Shown here: one piece after another, positions 1 through 8,363 of the stretch
How the letters are laid out: the number at the start of each line of letters is the position of its first letter
Numbering within the stretch: the stretch's first letter is position 1
NCBI GenBank assembly: GCA_001552765.1
Contig: KQ959480.1
Span: 55,434 to 106,933, forward strand
DNA length: 51,500 nucleotides
Source of the DNA: Bacteroidales bacterium KA00344
GTDB lineage: Bacteria > Bacteroidota > Bacteroidia > Bacteroidales > Bacteroidaceae
Direction of reading: 5' to 3'
Notes under the pieces: generated by a model
The model's database searches: none
Told to the model about the DNA's origin: nothing
The model's input: only the letters and a program-made list of their open reading frames with translations
Position numbers and translations under genes: made by a program

Positions 1-3
1 CAA

Positions 4-357
4 TCATCTTCGTATCAGATTTAGGATTTCGTCAATCTTGATAACAATGTCTTTATGGAAAGGAGCAACGGCATGAAACCCTTCCGCATTGGCACGATGT
101 GCCAACTGATTGAGATTATTTGCCATGCCACACAGCTTGCGGATGAAGTCTGCTTGCTCTACGGTCAGTCGTTCAATGACATTTCCTTTGTCAAGAACTT
201 TTCTTACAAACTCACTCATGGTTATTCCTGCGCTTTTGGCTTTGCCTTTGAGCGTATAGTAATCCTGCGTATTCAGTTTCACCGTGATACAATATTTCTT
301 CTTTTCGGCTACGCCCTTGGTTGGACGACCACCTTTTTTATATTCTGTTTTTATCAT
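4..357 (-). CDS. MobC-like plasmid mobilization relaxosome protein
   Basis: A protein of 117 aa from the ATG at 355-357. It is basic at the N-terminus (KKGGRPTKG) and then resembles the ribbon-helix-helix MobC/relaxosome family: a beta strand (CITVKLNTQDYY), helices containing MSEFVRKVLDKG, and the family-typical NNLNQLAHRANAEG segment. Such proteins bind oriT and help the relaxase nick it. The frame stays open to an ATG at 504 that overlaps the primase stop as ATGA. The extra 49 residues look unlike the family and are encoded across the candidate oriT, so the start at 357 is preferred. The relaxase gene would follow beyond the left edge. Confidence 0.75.
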   Translation of the reverse strand: MIKTEYKKGGRPTKGVAEKKKYCITVKLNTQDYYTLKGKAKSAGITMSEFVRKVLDKGNVIERLTVEQADFIRKLCGMANNLNQLAHRANAEGFHAVAPFHKDIVIKIDEILNLIRR

Positions 358-426
358 ACTTGTTTCTTTTATTTGATTTGATGGAGACCTGCGGGATAAT
401 CCTCTGCAACGGCTGTTAGGAGGTGG

Positions 427-464
427 AGCAAGTAGTTTTGGTATGCCCAAAACATAAACTTGCT
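427..464. other. Candidate origin of transfer (oriT)
   Basis: A nested inverted repeat lies 70-107 nt upstream of the mobC start. The outer arms AGCAAGT (427-433) and ACTTGCT (458-464) flank the inner arms GTTTTGG (435-441) and CCAAAAC (447-453), with a 5-nt loop. An inverted repeat beside a mob gene is the usual layout of an oriT recognised by a MOB relaxase. The nic site is not assigned. Structure and position are seen directly; function is inferred. Confidence 0.55.
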
Positions 465-500
465 TCCCGACAAACAGATTATACAAAGCAAATTCTACAA

Positions 501-1391
501 TCATAGCTTAATCCCTTTGTTTTTCTTATTTTCTGCTTTCTCTGAATGCTTGAATTCAGCACATAAATACTCATTTAGATCTTTATAATTCTGGAAGACG
601 GAAGAGCAGTCTTGAACATCAAAACCGTCTCTTTTGAGTTGTTCTAAAGTTCGCTTTCCTCCTTCATCATTATCTAAATATGAACAGATGAGCTTGTGCT
701 TTGAAAGAAAAAATCTTGACTTTTTGATATTATTAATCGAGTTAAGTATCACTGCAGCTTTCTTCTCTTCATCTGGACTCATCGTAAGCAAACTAAGATA
801 ATCTATAAAACCTTCAAACAGATTGATTTGTTCTGAAGGACTGGGAACATACGAGATATCGGAAGGAGGCAAACACCCTTTGAAATATGGATTGCGCAAC
901 GCATACCCATAAGAATTGTTTGGAAATCCTATTGCGTAAAAACTCCTATCACCAATTCTATAATGGATTTCCCTACAATATTTTTTCGCAATGTTCAGAT
1001 TGATTCCTCTATGTGTGAAATATTCCATGAGATTCGGATGACATAAGTTGGTAGAGCTGATAATCTCTATACATGATTGGCTTGGAGAATTTGTTTTACT
1101 ATTAGCTATGGATAATTTCGGCAGGTTATTTTGTTTGCCATTAAACAACTCTATAGCTTGTACTAAACTGCAATTATGTAATTTCATAACTAAATCTATA
1201 AGACTCCCACCTTCATCAAGTGCAAAGTCATACCATAGATTTTGGTTATAATCAACTTTGAAACTTGGAGTATGTTCATTTCGGAATGGACTTTTATACA
1301 TTCCGTAATAGCCATAATTCTTTATAGGGTATATAGACATACTACCTAAGTAATCTTTAATTGATATTGCTTTAATTTCATCTATTGTCAT
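501..1391 (-). CDS. Toprim-domain DNA primase of a mobile element
   Basis: A protein of 296 aa that resembles the DnaG/CHC2-Toprim primases carried by Bacteroidales mobilizable elements. The N-terminal part (about residues 25-75) keeps the CHC2 scaffold (SPFRNEHTPSFKV, then WYDFALDEGGSLIDLV), but the zinc-binding cysteines are missing. A Toprim domain follows, with the acidic motif NLFEGFIDYLSLL (near residue 190) and the DxD-like motif SYLDNDEGGKRT (near 240). It probably primes replication or complementary-strand synthesis of the transferred or excised element, together with the ATPase at 1610-2824. The 218-nt upstream gap carries repeated TAGTA motifs. Confidence 0.8.
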   Translation of the reverse strand: MTIDEIKAISIKDYLGSMSIYPIKNYGYYGMYKSPFRNEHTPSFKVDYNQNLWYDFALDEGGSLIDLVMKLHNCSLVQAIELFNGKQNNLPKLSIANSKTNSPSQSCIEIISSTNLCHPNLMEYFTHRGINLNIAKKYCREIHYRIGDRSFYAIGFPNNSYGYALRNPYFKGCLPPSDISYVPSPSEQINLFEGFIDYLSLLTMSPDEEKKAAVILNSINNIKKSRFFLSKHKLICSYLDNDEGGKRTLEQLKRDGFDVQDCSSVFQNYKDLNEYLCAEFKHSEKAENKKNKGIKL

Positions 1392-1399
1392 ACTTGTAA

Positions 1400-1610
1400 C
1401 TTTTAAGTTTATTACTTACTACAATGTGATATTCTTGTAAGTCATTGACAATGAAAGAAAAACATGTAGTACTAACTATCTTTGTAGTAATCATTGCATG
1501 TGTATATGGTAGACTGGTAGTAATGAGGTAGTAACACCCTATCTAATAGTTTACTACGGTCTAATCTTTTTTCTTTCAATGCTTTATCTCTCTTTGTAGT
1601 AAAGTAGTAT
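1400..1610. repeat. TAGTA/TACTA repeat cluster between primase and ATPase genes
   Basis: About eight copies of GTAGTA or its complement lie in roughly 190 bp, for example at 1466-1471, 1484-1490, 1517-1523, 1528-1534, 1551-1557 and 1596-1609 (two overlapping). They occur in both orientations, mostly as GTAGTAA. The cluster is the only sizeable non-coding gap inside the replication module. It could hold binding sites for a replication protein or the primase promoter. The repeats are seen directly; a role as a replication origin is inferred. Confidence 0.45.
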
Positions 1611-2824
1611 TAATAATTAGTATTGTAACTTTGAATAAAGGGATTGGGAACAATCTTGCGTATATGGTAGACATACATTGGATTGCCACCTATCCTTTTG
1701 GATTTCCGCAAGAAGCCAGCCTTTTTCAAGGCTTCTCCCATTCTCCTTTCACTTAGGTTAAGCGTTGTATATCCACGCAAATAGTTTAGGATTTCAGAAG
1801 TGGTCATATAACTCTCTTCGGTTGCTGCTGGTTTTTCCATGCCTTTAAGAAGCATTTCATACTCAACAGTCTGCACTTGAAAACCTTCGCTCTCTTGATG
1901 CAGTTCAGCTATTTCCTCTTCATTGAACCAATAATGATAGTCAACTCTCCACAATTCAACTGCTTCGGAGTACACCTTATTGATATTAACCTCTTTAGCT
2001 GCATCAATATCAATATGTTCAACTTCAAAAGGTAGAAAGCGACGACTTCCTGTCGGATCTGTTAGAAAATCATTACCATTAACTGATGCCATAAAGCTTG
2101 CTAAGTGAGGATACTCCTCGATGTAAGTGTCGTATGGTCTACGATATTTTACTCTTGGTGTCGTTATCAGATTCTTCAATTCATTCTCATCCCTTTTATT
2201 GAGTGCTTTTAGCTGGTCGTCAATATTGATAAAAAGGTATTCCGCAATCAGTGTTTGTACATCTTTTCCTTGTGGGTCAATCTTTCCTGTGAAAAGATAA
2301 CTCTTCAGTTCTTCTGGACAGAGTAAATCAAGGAAAGTTGTTTTGAATTTTCCTTGTTCACCTGTAAGAACTAAACATGTATGATTACGACACTGTAAAT
2401 CATCCATAGCATTGGCTACGACAGCAACCAACCATTTTACAAAGTAGTGTTTCCATTTATCAGGATTTCTCACCACAACACAATTTGCCAACCTTATAAT
2501 TTCAGATTCATCTTCACCTTTAGGCTTTGGAAGATTCAACAAATACTCACGGATCGGGTTAACTTTATTGCAAAAGTCGCTCTCCAATATTGCTCGAATA
2601 TTATCTGCTGGAGTATATATTCCCAAAGTCCCATCTACCAGTCGCCGCATAGAATTAATATCATATTTAGTAAGAGGACGGAATGAAGTGTTAGAATCTT
2701 GTTCTCGAAACTCTGTTCTACTTTTAACTGTATTAAAACGAAAAGCATAATGTTCTTTCAAGAATTGTTCTATGCGTTCATTCTTAGATTGCTTGGCTCG
2801 CCCTTCAGTTCTTTCCTTTTCCAT
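1610..2824 (-). CDS. VirE/VapE-family P-loop ATPase (element replication protein)
   Basis: A protein of 404 aa with the virulence-associated E domain, an SF3-like P-loop ATPase common next to primases on phage and integrative elements. The Walker A motif is GEQGKFKTTFL (about residues 154-165), Walker B is YLFINIDDQ (near 197), and the arginine-containing segment GSRRFLPFEV lies near 263. The C-terminal 80 residues (from about ESYMTTSEILNYLRG) look like a winged-helix tail. It probably acts as the helicase partner of the Toprim primase downstream. Its start lies 11 nt after the stop of the HTH gene, so the two are likely co-transcribed. Confidence 0.8.
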   Translation of the reverse strand: MEKERTEGRAKQSKNERIEQFLKEHYAFRFNTVKSRTEFREQDSNTSFRPLTKYDINSMRRLVDGTLGIYTPADNIRAILESDFCNKVNPIREYLLNLPKPKGEDESEIIRLANCVVVRNPDKWKHYFVKWLVAVVANAMDDLQCRNHTCLVLTGEQGKFKTTFLDLLCPEELKSYLFTGKIDPQGKDVQTLIAEYLFINIDDQLKALNKRDENELKNLITTPRVKYRRPYDTYIEEYPHLASFMASVNGNDFLTDPTGSRRFLPFEVEHIDIDAAKEVNINKVYSEAVELWRVDYHYWFNEEEIAELHQESEGFQVQTVEYEMLLKGMEKPAATEESYMTTSEILNYLRGYTTLNLSERRMGEALKKAGFLRKSKRIGGNPMYVYHIRKIVPNPFIQSYNTNY

Positions 2825-2835
2825 AATACATATAG

Positions 2836-3192
2836 TTATAAAAGGGAAGAATCAGAATGTTTCTCAGAGATAAAAGCTTTTGCCTCCTCGTTGATTTCAG
2901 CAACAGTCTTTTTCTTACCTCCTTCAATCCATGCCAACAACTCATCTTCAAAAAAATAGAGATGCTTACCATTCTTATAACAAGGTAGTAAGCGTTTACG
3001 TACTAAGGTGTAAACTGTGGGTTTGGCTTTCCCTATAAGTTTACACGCATCATCTATTCCAATAGGAATACGTTTGGGAGGAACAATAGGGGGTTGTCCT
3101 TTACATACTAAATTCTTGATTTCAGCAACTTCGCTGACTAAGTGAGCAACTGCCTTTGGCAAGTTCTCAAAAGTGATTTCATTTTGTACCAT
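2836..3192 (-). CDS. Helix-turn-helix excisionase-like protein
   Basis: A protein of 118 aa. An N-terminal helical segment is followed by a MerR/HTH_17-type DNA-binding domain (about residues 45-90: GIDDACKLIGKAKPTVYTLV, then LLPCYKNGKHLYFFEDELLAWI), which is the classic excisionase/DNA-binding fold on Bacteroidales elements. The C-terminal tail is charged. It probably controls excision or the replication operon, since the ATPase gene starts 11 nt downstream. A strong terminator separates it from the integrase operon upstream. Confidence 0.75.
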   Translation of the reverse strand: MVQNEITFENLPKAVAHLVSEVAEIKNLVCKGQPPIVPPKRIPIGIDDACKLIGKAKPTVYTLVRKRLLPCYKNGKHLYFFEDELLAWIEGGKKKTVAEINEEAKAFISEKHSDSSLL

Positions 3193-3229
3193 AATACTTG
3201 TTATTGATTTTTACGGTGCAAATGAAAAA

Positions 3230-3267
3230 AGTGTTTCCTCTGTGTCCTAAGACACTGAAGAAACACT
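3230..3267 (-). terminator. Rho-independent terminator of the integrase operon
   Basis: A 17-bp stem (15 of 17 positions paired) runs 3230-3246 against 3251-3267 with a CTAA loop. On the minus strand it is followed by six T. It lies 25 nt after the stop of the membrane-protein gene. Confidence 0.8.
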
Positions 3268-3291
3268 ATAAAAACACAATAGGTTTGTGTG

Positions 3292-4038
3292 TTATTCTGT
3301 TATTTGGTGGTCTGAAAGGCTTTGTACAATGGGTATAGTGCCTTTCTTCTCATCATCACGGAGGTGACTTTTTATACTTCCAACTTCTACATCTTTGAAT
3401 GTGGTGGCAAAAACCTGTTTGAGGAACTGCGAAATTTCATCTTGTTTGCCAACTCTAAAATGATTCCATATATTCCAACCAAAATGAAACAGGTCTAAGG
3501 CAACTAAACCTTTGATATTAATTGGTTCAACGTGTGATAAGGGAAGCTTAGCGGAGTACAACTCTATATATTCACAAAGCTTGAGCAAATCTTTATCTGA
3601 AACATAAGGTGCGAATTGCTGTTGTGTATATTTAATAGCTATCGTACGTCTATCCTGTTCCTTTTGGTCCATTATCTTTTGTTGCTGTTGCCGAATTGAG
3701 TCAAAGTCCATTGATTGTTGCTGTTGTGCGGCAGCTGGACTATCAACACCATCTACTACTTGTTCAGCCTCAGCGTCGGATGCTTTATCATTTATTTTAT
3801 CTTCTTGTTTCTTTGGAAAGAAAAACTTGACTAATGCCGTAAATAGTCCCTCTACCAAAATAGACAATATAGAATAAATGATGATGCCTATGGCAACAAC
3901 ACTCCAAAAGACTATTTGTGCAGTAAATTCATCAACCCCTAAACGTAAGGCAACCACTCTTGCAAACAATGCAATAATGACGCAAACAACAAGAACGGAC
4001 AGATATACTACGATATGTTCAAAATATTTGGTATTCAT
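3292..4038 (-). CDS. Membrane protein of unknown function, element-borne
   Basis: A protein of 248 aa with two N-terminal transmembrane helices (about residues 9-32 and 42-66). A polar linker rich in Q, A and D follows (about 75-130, including AAAQQQQ and RQQQQK) and then a helical cytoplasmic domain of about 115 residues. I do not recognise the family. It is the last gene of the integrase operon, starting 14 nt after the integrase stop and ending at the terminator at 3230-3267. The layout suggests an inner-membrane anchor with a soluble domain. A role in mobilization, entry exclusion or regulation cannot be chosen from sequence. Confidence 0.7.
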   Translation of the reverse strand: MNTKYFEHIVVYLSVLVVCVIIALFARVVALRLGVDEFTAQIVFWSVVAIGIIIYSILSILVEGLFTALVKFFFPKKQEDKINDKASDAEAEQVVDGVDSPAAAQQQQSMDFDSIRQQQQKIMDQKEQDRRTIAIKYTQQQFAPYVSDKDLLKLCEYIELYSAKLPLSHVEPINIKGLVALDLFHFGWNIWNHFRVGKQDEISQFLKQVFATTFKDVEVGSIKSHLRDDEKKGTIPIVQSLSDHQITE

Positions 4039-4052
4039 ATTATGCTGTCGAA

Positions 4053-5309
4053 TTAAGTTTTATCATTTTCAATATCTATTTGAATAGCATTAGCAGCTTT
4101 ATTTTTCTTTTCATCGACAACCTTAGCATATACCTGAGTTGTTTTGACATTTGTATGCCCAAGCATCTTACTTACAGTATAGATGTCTGTGCCGTTTGCA
4201 AGTTGAAGGGTAGCAAATGTGTGCCTAAAACAATGAAAGCTGAGGTGCTTCTGAATACCAGCTTTTTCAATCCATGCCCTTAATGGACGAGAAATCCAAG
4301 AAGGATTTGGTAACCCTTCAAAAACGAGTTGTTCTGGTTGTTTTGGCTCTCCGCAAAGCTTAAACGCCTGTTCCGAGATAGGCATATACTCTACCCCTTT
4401 TGTCTTTTTCTGAGTAAAGAGAAGTTTAGCTTGGTTTCCTTCAATGGCTATTTCATCCCATTTTAGTTTTTGAATATCGCAATGTCTTAGTCCTGTCAGA
4501 GCTGAGAATAGTGCAGCTCGTTTAAGTACATCACGTTCACATGGAGTATTAGCTAACTTATTCAGTTCATCAAGGGTTAAGTATTCCCTACGGGATTCTT
4601 GTTCCTGTATGCCTTTGATTTTTGCTGATAAATCTATCGTCAAGTACCCATCTATGAATGCTTGTTTGAGTGCTGCCTTAAAAATAGAAAAATATGTGGA
4701 AGCTGTGTTTCGTGATATTGTACCTTTCTTACTTCCACCACAAGGGGCGGACAACAAGAAAAACTTGAAATCTTCAGCTAATCGGTTGTCTATTTGTGAA
4801 AAGAGAAGAGTATCTCCAGCAAACATTTTCAATAAAACATGCACTCTTTCCCAGTTTGTTTGAATTGAAACAGAACTATTACGGTGTCGCTTGTCTGCCA
4901 CCTTATCAAAGTACTTGATAAAGTTTTGTTGCAACCGTTCTTTCTGCTCTGCTTGTGCAATTTCTGTGTCACTGTACAAACTTGCATTATCATATTCGCG
5001 CTGCCTAAGTTTTCTAACACTGTCAGCATAAATGCAGGCTTCTTGGTCTATTTCGCTTTTGCATAGGATAATTCCATTCAAATCTCGTTTAGGCTTGAAT
5101 GTTTGGGTCGCTTCAGTTGTACGGGCCGTTCTACTTTTATCCCAGATAGGCGTAGTGATCGTTCTGTTTAGATACTCACGCACTCTCTGTGGAGTATCTT
5201 TGCCAGCTACTCTCACAGGATAGCTTTCTATATACAGGTACCATTCTTTTCGATAGGCACTCTTTCGCAATCGTACTGTTGCCTTTGTATTATCAAGTTC
5301 CTTTCTCAT
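4053..5309 (-). CDS. Tyrosine recombinase (site-specific integrase)
   Basis: A protein of 418 aa, the usual size for Bacteroidales element integrases. It has an N-terminal arm-binding region, a SAM-like core-binding domain (about residues 120-220) and a C-terminal catalytic domain. Catalytic residues visible are Arg in TGLRHCDIQKLKW (near 271), the H-x-x-R of FHCFRHTFATL (near 360), the second His in LGHTNVKTTQVY, and the nucleophile Tyr of TTQVYAKV (near 393). It integrates and excises the element. It starts 13 nt after the zinc-finger/HTH gene, so they are co-transcribed. The gene lies near the element end, as is typical. Confidence 0.93.
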   Translation of the reverse strand: MRKELDNTKATVRLRKSAYRKEWYLYIESYPVRVAGKDTPQRVREYLNRTITTPIWDKSRTARTTEATQTFKPKRDLNGIILCKSEIDQEACIYADSVRKLRQREYDNASLYSDTEIAQAEQKERLQQNFIKYFDKVADKRHRNSSVSIQTNWERVHVLLKMFAGDTLLFSQIDNRLAEDFKFFLLSAPCGGSKKGTISRNTASTYFSIFKAALKQAFIDGYLTIDLSAKIKGIQEQESRREYLTLDELNKLANTPCERDVLKRAALFSALTGLRHCDIQKLKWDEIAIEGNQAKLLFTQKKTKGVEYMPISEQAFKLCGEPKQPEQLVFEGLPNPSWISRPLRAWIEKAGIQKHLSFHCFRHTFATLQLANGTDIYTVSKMLGHTNVKTTQVYAKVVDEKKNKAANAIQIDIENDKT

Positions 5310-5322
5310 TGTATGTCGTGGG

Positions 5323-5880
5323 TTAGGGTTTATACAAATTGTCTATCTCTGATTTTGGCGCATAGACGTAATTACCAATCTGCCTTGTTGGAATAGAATA
5401 TTTGCGAATATGCAGATGTACAGTACTATCATGGATACCAAACTTCTTAGCTATTTCTCCAATCGTATAACAATCTTCAGGTTCAAGCCGATAAGTCTTT
5501 ACTTCCGATTGTTTTTCTTTTCTTCTTTCATCGTAAGGACGTAGATTAAAGCGTTCTTGTAAATCAGCTTTGCAAATACGTATCATCCTTAGTCCGAGGT
5601 TATAATAACGGACTTGTTTATTCCTGATTAAGCGATAAAGGGAATCTCGTCCAATATCAAACAACGCTGTTGCATCAGCTATTGAGAGATAAGGCTGGTT
5701 CTTCGAAACTCTTGCAGCCTTTTCTCTTTTCAATGCATCTAACAGCTCTTCCTTTTTTCTTTGTTTGTATGCAGCTTGAGAACAGTTCTTAGAGCAATAT
5801 CTAGAGGTAAGCGTCTTTGCAATAAAAGATTTACCGCAAATTTCGCATTTCCGCTCTATTTGAAATTTTGCACTCGCCAT
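5323..5880 (-). CDS. Zinc-finger plus tandem HTH DNA-binding protein (regulator/excisionase type)
   Basis: A protein of 185 aa. An N-terminal four-cysteine zinc ribbon (CEICGKSF...RYCSKNC, residues 12-33) is followed by two HTH_17-like domains. The first is at about 65-110 (LSIADATALFDIGRDSLYRL) and the second at about 135-183 (YTIGEIAKKFGIHDSTVHLH). It is the first gene of the integrase operon and lies at the very end of the element. It probably binds the adjacent element end to control integration/excision or its own operon. Three DNA-binding modules in one short protein fit recognition of several sites, such as the direct repeats just upstream. Confidence 0.75.
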   Translation of the reverse strand: MASAKFQIERKCEICGKSFIAKTLTSRYCSKNCSQAAYKQRKKEELLDALKREKAARVSKNQPYLSIADATALFDIGRDSLYRLIRNKQVRYYNLGLRMIRICKADLQERFNLRPYDERRKEKQSEVKTYRLEPEDCYTIGEIAKKFGIHDSTVHLHIRKYSIPTRQIGNYVYAPKSEIDNLYKP

Positions 5881-5918
5881 ACTATTTGTATCTATTTGAT
5901 TATCAATTTATTTTTTAA

Positions 5919-6000
5919 ATTAAGTCGCACTTTATCTCCCATTAAGTCGCGGCACAAATATGGTACAAATATAAGCACAAAAACGATTAAAAACGATAAG
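5919..6000. repeat. Short direct repeats at the element end (candidate att/arm sites)
   Basis: ATTAAGTCGC occurs at 5919-5928 and 5941-5950, exactly 22 nt apart. A run with about 11-nt spacing follows: CACAAATAT (5953), TACAAATAT (5964), GCACAAAAACG (5975) and AAACGAT (5981 and 5991). They lie between the regulator start and the dnaK terminator, where the attachment site and integrase arm sites are expected. The attachment core cannot be assigned without the other end of the element. Confidence 0.4.
5966..5973 (-). promoter_or_regulatory. -7 box for the integrase operon
   Basis: The minus strand reads TATATTTG, a perfect Bacteroidetes TAnnTTTG -7 element, 86 nt before the regulator start. 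No clear -33 TTTG is seen. Confidence 0.45.
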
Positions 6001-6023
6001 ATTTAATCATTATTAAGAAATAA

Positions 6024-6056
6024 AAATCCCAGCAACTTATTATGTTACTGGGATTT
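6024..6056 (-). terminator. dnaK terminator
   Basis: A 13-bp stem (12 paired) runs 6024-6036 against 6044-6056 with a 7-nt loop, 31 nt after the dnaK stop. T-rich sequence follows on the minus strand. It marks the chromosomal side of the element boundary. Confidence 0.75.
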
Positions 6057-6087
6057 ACCTATTTTTAATTAGCGTTTATTAGCACTT

Positions 6088-8028
6088 TTATTTCACTTCC
6101 TCAAAGTCGGCATCTTGAATGTCGTCTTTGTTGGTCTGGTCTTGCCCACCCTGTGCGCCGGCACCACCTTGGAAGCCCTGGTATGCACTGTCCTGTGCGC
6201 CGGGCTGAGGTCCGGCCTGTCCGCCTTGATACATCTGGGCACTGGCGGCCTGCACGGCCTGGTTTAAGGCTGCAGTTGCGGTGTCTATGGCAGCCACATC
6301 GCCTGACTTATGAGCATCCTTGAGTTGCTGGAGAGCAGACTCGATGGCAGGTTTCTGGTCAGCCGGAATCTTATCGGCATTATCCTTCAGGAAGTTCTCC
6401 GTAGTGAAAATCATAGAGTCGGCCTGATTCATCTTGTCCACCTTCTCGCGCTCCTTCTTATCGGCATCCTCATTGGCTTTGGCCTCATTACGCATGCGCT
6501 CGATTTCTTCTTCGCTCAATCCGGACGAAGCCTCGATACGAATCTTCTGCTCCTTGCCCGTTGCCTTATCCTTGGCGCTCACATTCAGAATACCGTTAGC
6601 GTCAATATCGAACGTTACCTCAATCTGTGGTACACCACGACGAGCGGGGGCAATACCCTCAAGGTTGAACTGACCGATACTCTTGTTCTGAGCAGCCATA
6701 GGACGTTCACCCTGCAGCACATGAATGGTCACAGCTGTCTGATTGTCTACAGCGGTAGAGAATGTTTCGCTCTTCTTGCAAGGAATGGTTGAGTTGGCAT
6801 CTATCAGCTTCGTCATCACTCCACCCATCGTCTCGATACCAAGCGTCAATGGAGTTACGTCCAAGAGGACAATATCGCCTGCACCGCTTTCCTTATTCAG
6901 AATGGCTCCCTGAATAGAAGCACCTACAGCCACCACCTCGTCAGGATTCACACCCTTTGAAGGTTCCTTGCCAAAATAGTCTTTCACCAATGCCTGCACA
7001 GCGGGAATACGACTTGATCCACCCACGAGAATTACTTCGTCAATATCTGAAGGCTGCAAACCTGCATCCCGCATGGCGTTCTGGCAAGGAACGAGACACT
7101 TCTGTATCTGCTCGTGAGCCAACTGCTCAAACTGGGCACGCGTCAAAGTCTTTACCAAGTGTTTGGGCACGCCACCCTCCGCAGAGATATAGGGCAGGTT
7201 GATTTCAGTCGTTGTGGTAGACGACAGCTCAATCTTTGCCTTCTCAGCAGCCTCCTTCAGACGCTGCATAGCCATCGGGTCTTTGCGGAGGTCGATACCC
7301 TCGTTGCTCTGGAAATCGTTGGCCAACCAATCGATAATCACCTGGTCAAAGTCATCCCCACCAAGGTGGGTATCACCATTGGTAGCCAACACCTCGAACA
7401 CACCGCCACCAAATTCAAGGATGGAAATATCGAACGTACCGCCTCCAAGGTCGAACACGGCAATCTTCATATCCTTATGAGCCTTGTCCACACCGTAAGC
7501 CAGGGCTGCAGCTGTAGGCTCGTTCACAATGCGCTGCACGTTGAGACCTGCAATCTGGCCAGCCTCTTTCGTGGCCTGACGTTGAGAGTCAGAGAAATAG
7601 GCAGGAACGGTAATCACCGCATCGGTCACTTCCTGACCGAGATAATCCTCCGCTGTCTTTTTCATCTTCTGCAACACCATCGCAGAAATTTCCTGTGGGG
7701 TGTAAGGATGTGCAGCACCCTCGATGTCTACCTTGGGGTAACCGTTATCGTTGATTACTTTATAAGGTACGCGCTCGGCCTCCTTACGGCTCTGCTCGTA
7801 GGTTTCACCCATAAAACGCTTAATAGAATAAACGGTGTTGGTAGGATTGGTCACAGCCTGACGCTTTGCAGGGTCGCCAACCTTGCGCTCACCATCTTTC
7901 ACAAAACCAATCACCGAAGGTGTTGTGCGCTTCCCCTCCGAGTTGGTAATTACTACCGGCTCGTTGCCCTCAAATACGGCAACGCAACTATTCGTAGTTC
8001 CTAAATCGATTCCAATAATCTTTCCCAT
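6088..8028 (-). CDS. dnaK: Molecular chaperone DnaK (Hsp70)
   Basis: A protein of 646 aa, full length for DnaK. The N-terminal ATPase domain starts [18 protein letters not shown]. It carries the Hsp70 signatures [16 protein letters not shown] (near 190) and [13 protein letters not shown] (near 335), then the substrate-binding domain ([16 protein letters not shown], near 385) and the helical lid. The tail is G/Q-rich and ends in DADFEEVK, close to the EEVK-type end of bacterial DnaK. It folds and protects cytoplasmic proteins with DnaJ and GrpE, neither of which is adjacent. It is a single gene here with its own terminator; a near-consensus -7 box (TACCGTTTG, one base too long) lies at 8101-8109. 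Confidence 0.98.
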   Translation of the reverse strand: MGKIIGIDLGTTNSCVAVFEGNEPVVITNSEGKRTTPSVIGFVKDGERKVGDPAKRQAVTNPTNTVYSIKRFMGETYEQSRKEAERVPYKVINDNGYPKVDIEGAAHPYTPQEISAMVLQKMKKTAEDYLGQEVTDAVITVPAYFSDSQRQATKEAGQIAGLNVQRIVNEPTAAALAYGVDKAHKDMKIAVFDLGGGTFDISILEFGGGVFEVLATNGDTHLGGDDFDQVIIDWLANDFQSNEGIDLRKDPMAMQRLKEAAEKAKIELSSTTTTEINLPYISAEGGVPKHLVKTLTRAQFEQLAHEQIQKCLVPCQNAMRDAGLQPSDIDEVILVGGSSRIPAVQALVKDYFGKEPSKGVNPDEVVAVGASIQGAILNKESGAGDIVLLDVTPLTLGIETMGGVMTKLIDANSTIPCKKSETFSTAVDNQTAVTIHVLQGERPMAAQNKSIGQFNLEGIAPARRGVPQIEVTFDIDANGILNVSAKDKATGKEQKIRIEASSGLSEEEIERMRNEAKANEDADKKEREKVDKMNQADSMIFTTENFLKDNADKIPADQKPAIESALQQLKDAHKSGDVAAIDTATAALNQAVQAASAQMYQGGQAGPQPGAQDSAYQGFQGGAGAQGGQDQTNKDDIQDADFEEVK

Positions 8029-8363
8029 AATTTATATCTTTTATTTTATTTGTTATTTATCAACGTAAGTTCCGGACACGTCTGTCCGCCCATTATTTTA
8101 CAAACGGTATGCCATTAGAGCATCGGCTGACAAAGTGGCACAACACTCGACCGAACATAAAGGGATAGCTGACAAAATAAGATGGCATGATAGCGCTGTC
8201 GAAGTCACACAAACAGACAACTGCCAACCTTCGTTTGCAACGGACATTGTCCTTAATCAATGTTTCCAAATTGCAGCATCGTATTGTATCACTTTGCGTG
8301 CTATCAGAGGTTATGAACGTCATATTACATAAGGTGACAAGGTTTTAAACTGTCGTATTTATT

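Larger units (their letters stand above)
1..6010 (-). mobile_element. Integrative mobilizable element, integrase end (partial)
   Basis: Seven consecutive minus-strand genes form the module order usual for Bacteroidales integrative mobilizable elements: zinc-finger/HTH regulator, tyrosine integrase, membrane protein, HTH excisionase-like protein, VirE-type ATPase, Toprim primase and MobC-like protein. A candidate oriT lies at 427-464. The element continues past the left edge, where the relaxase gene would be expected. The right boundary is not fixed by the sequence. It must lie between the regulator start at 5880 and the dnaK terminator at 6024, in an A/T-rich stretch with short direct repeats. 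The housekeeping gene dnaK follows immediately. No conjugation (Tra) genes are visible, so mobilization by a helper is inferred. Confidence 0.85.

Noticed and set aside
358..504. N-terminal extension of mobC to the ATG at 504, which overlaps the primase stop as ATGA
   Set aside because: The 49 extra residues do not resemble the family and are encoded across the oriT-like inverted repeat. The ATG at 357 gives a normal MobC length.
7114..8004. Long open frame antisense to dnaK (296 codons)
   Set aside because: It is a shadow of the strongly conserved dnaK frame. The same applies to the long antisense frames at 18888-19934 (TonB receptor) and 33209-34219 (HTCS).
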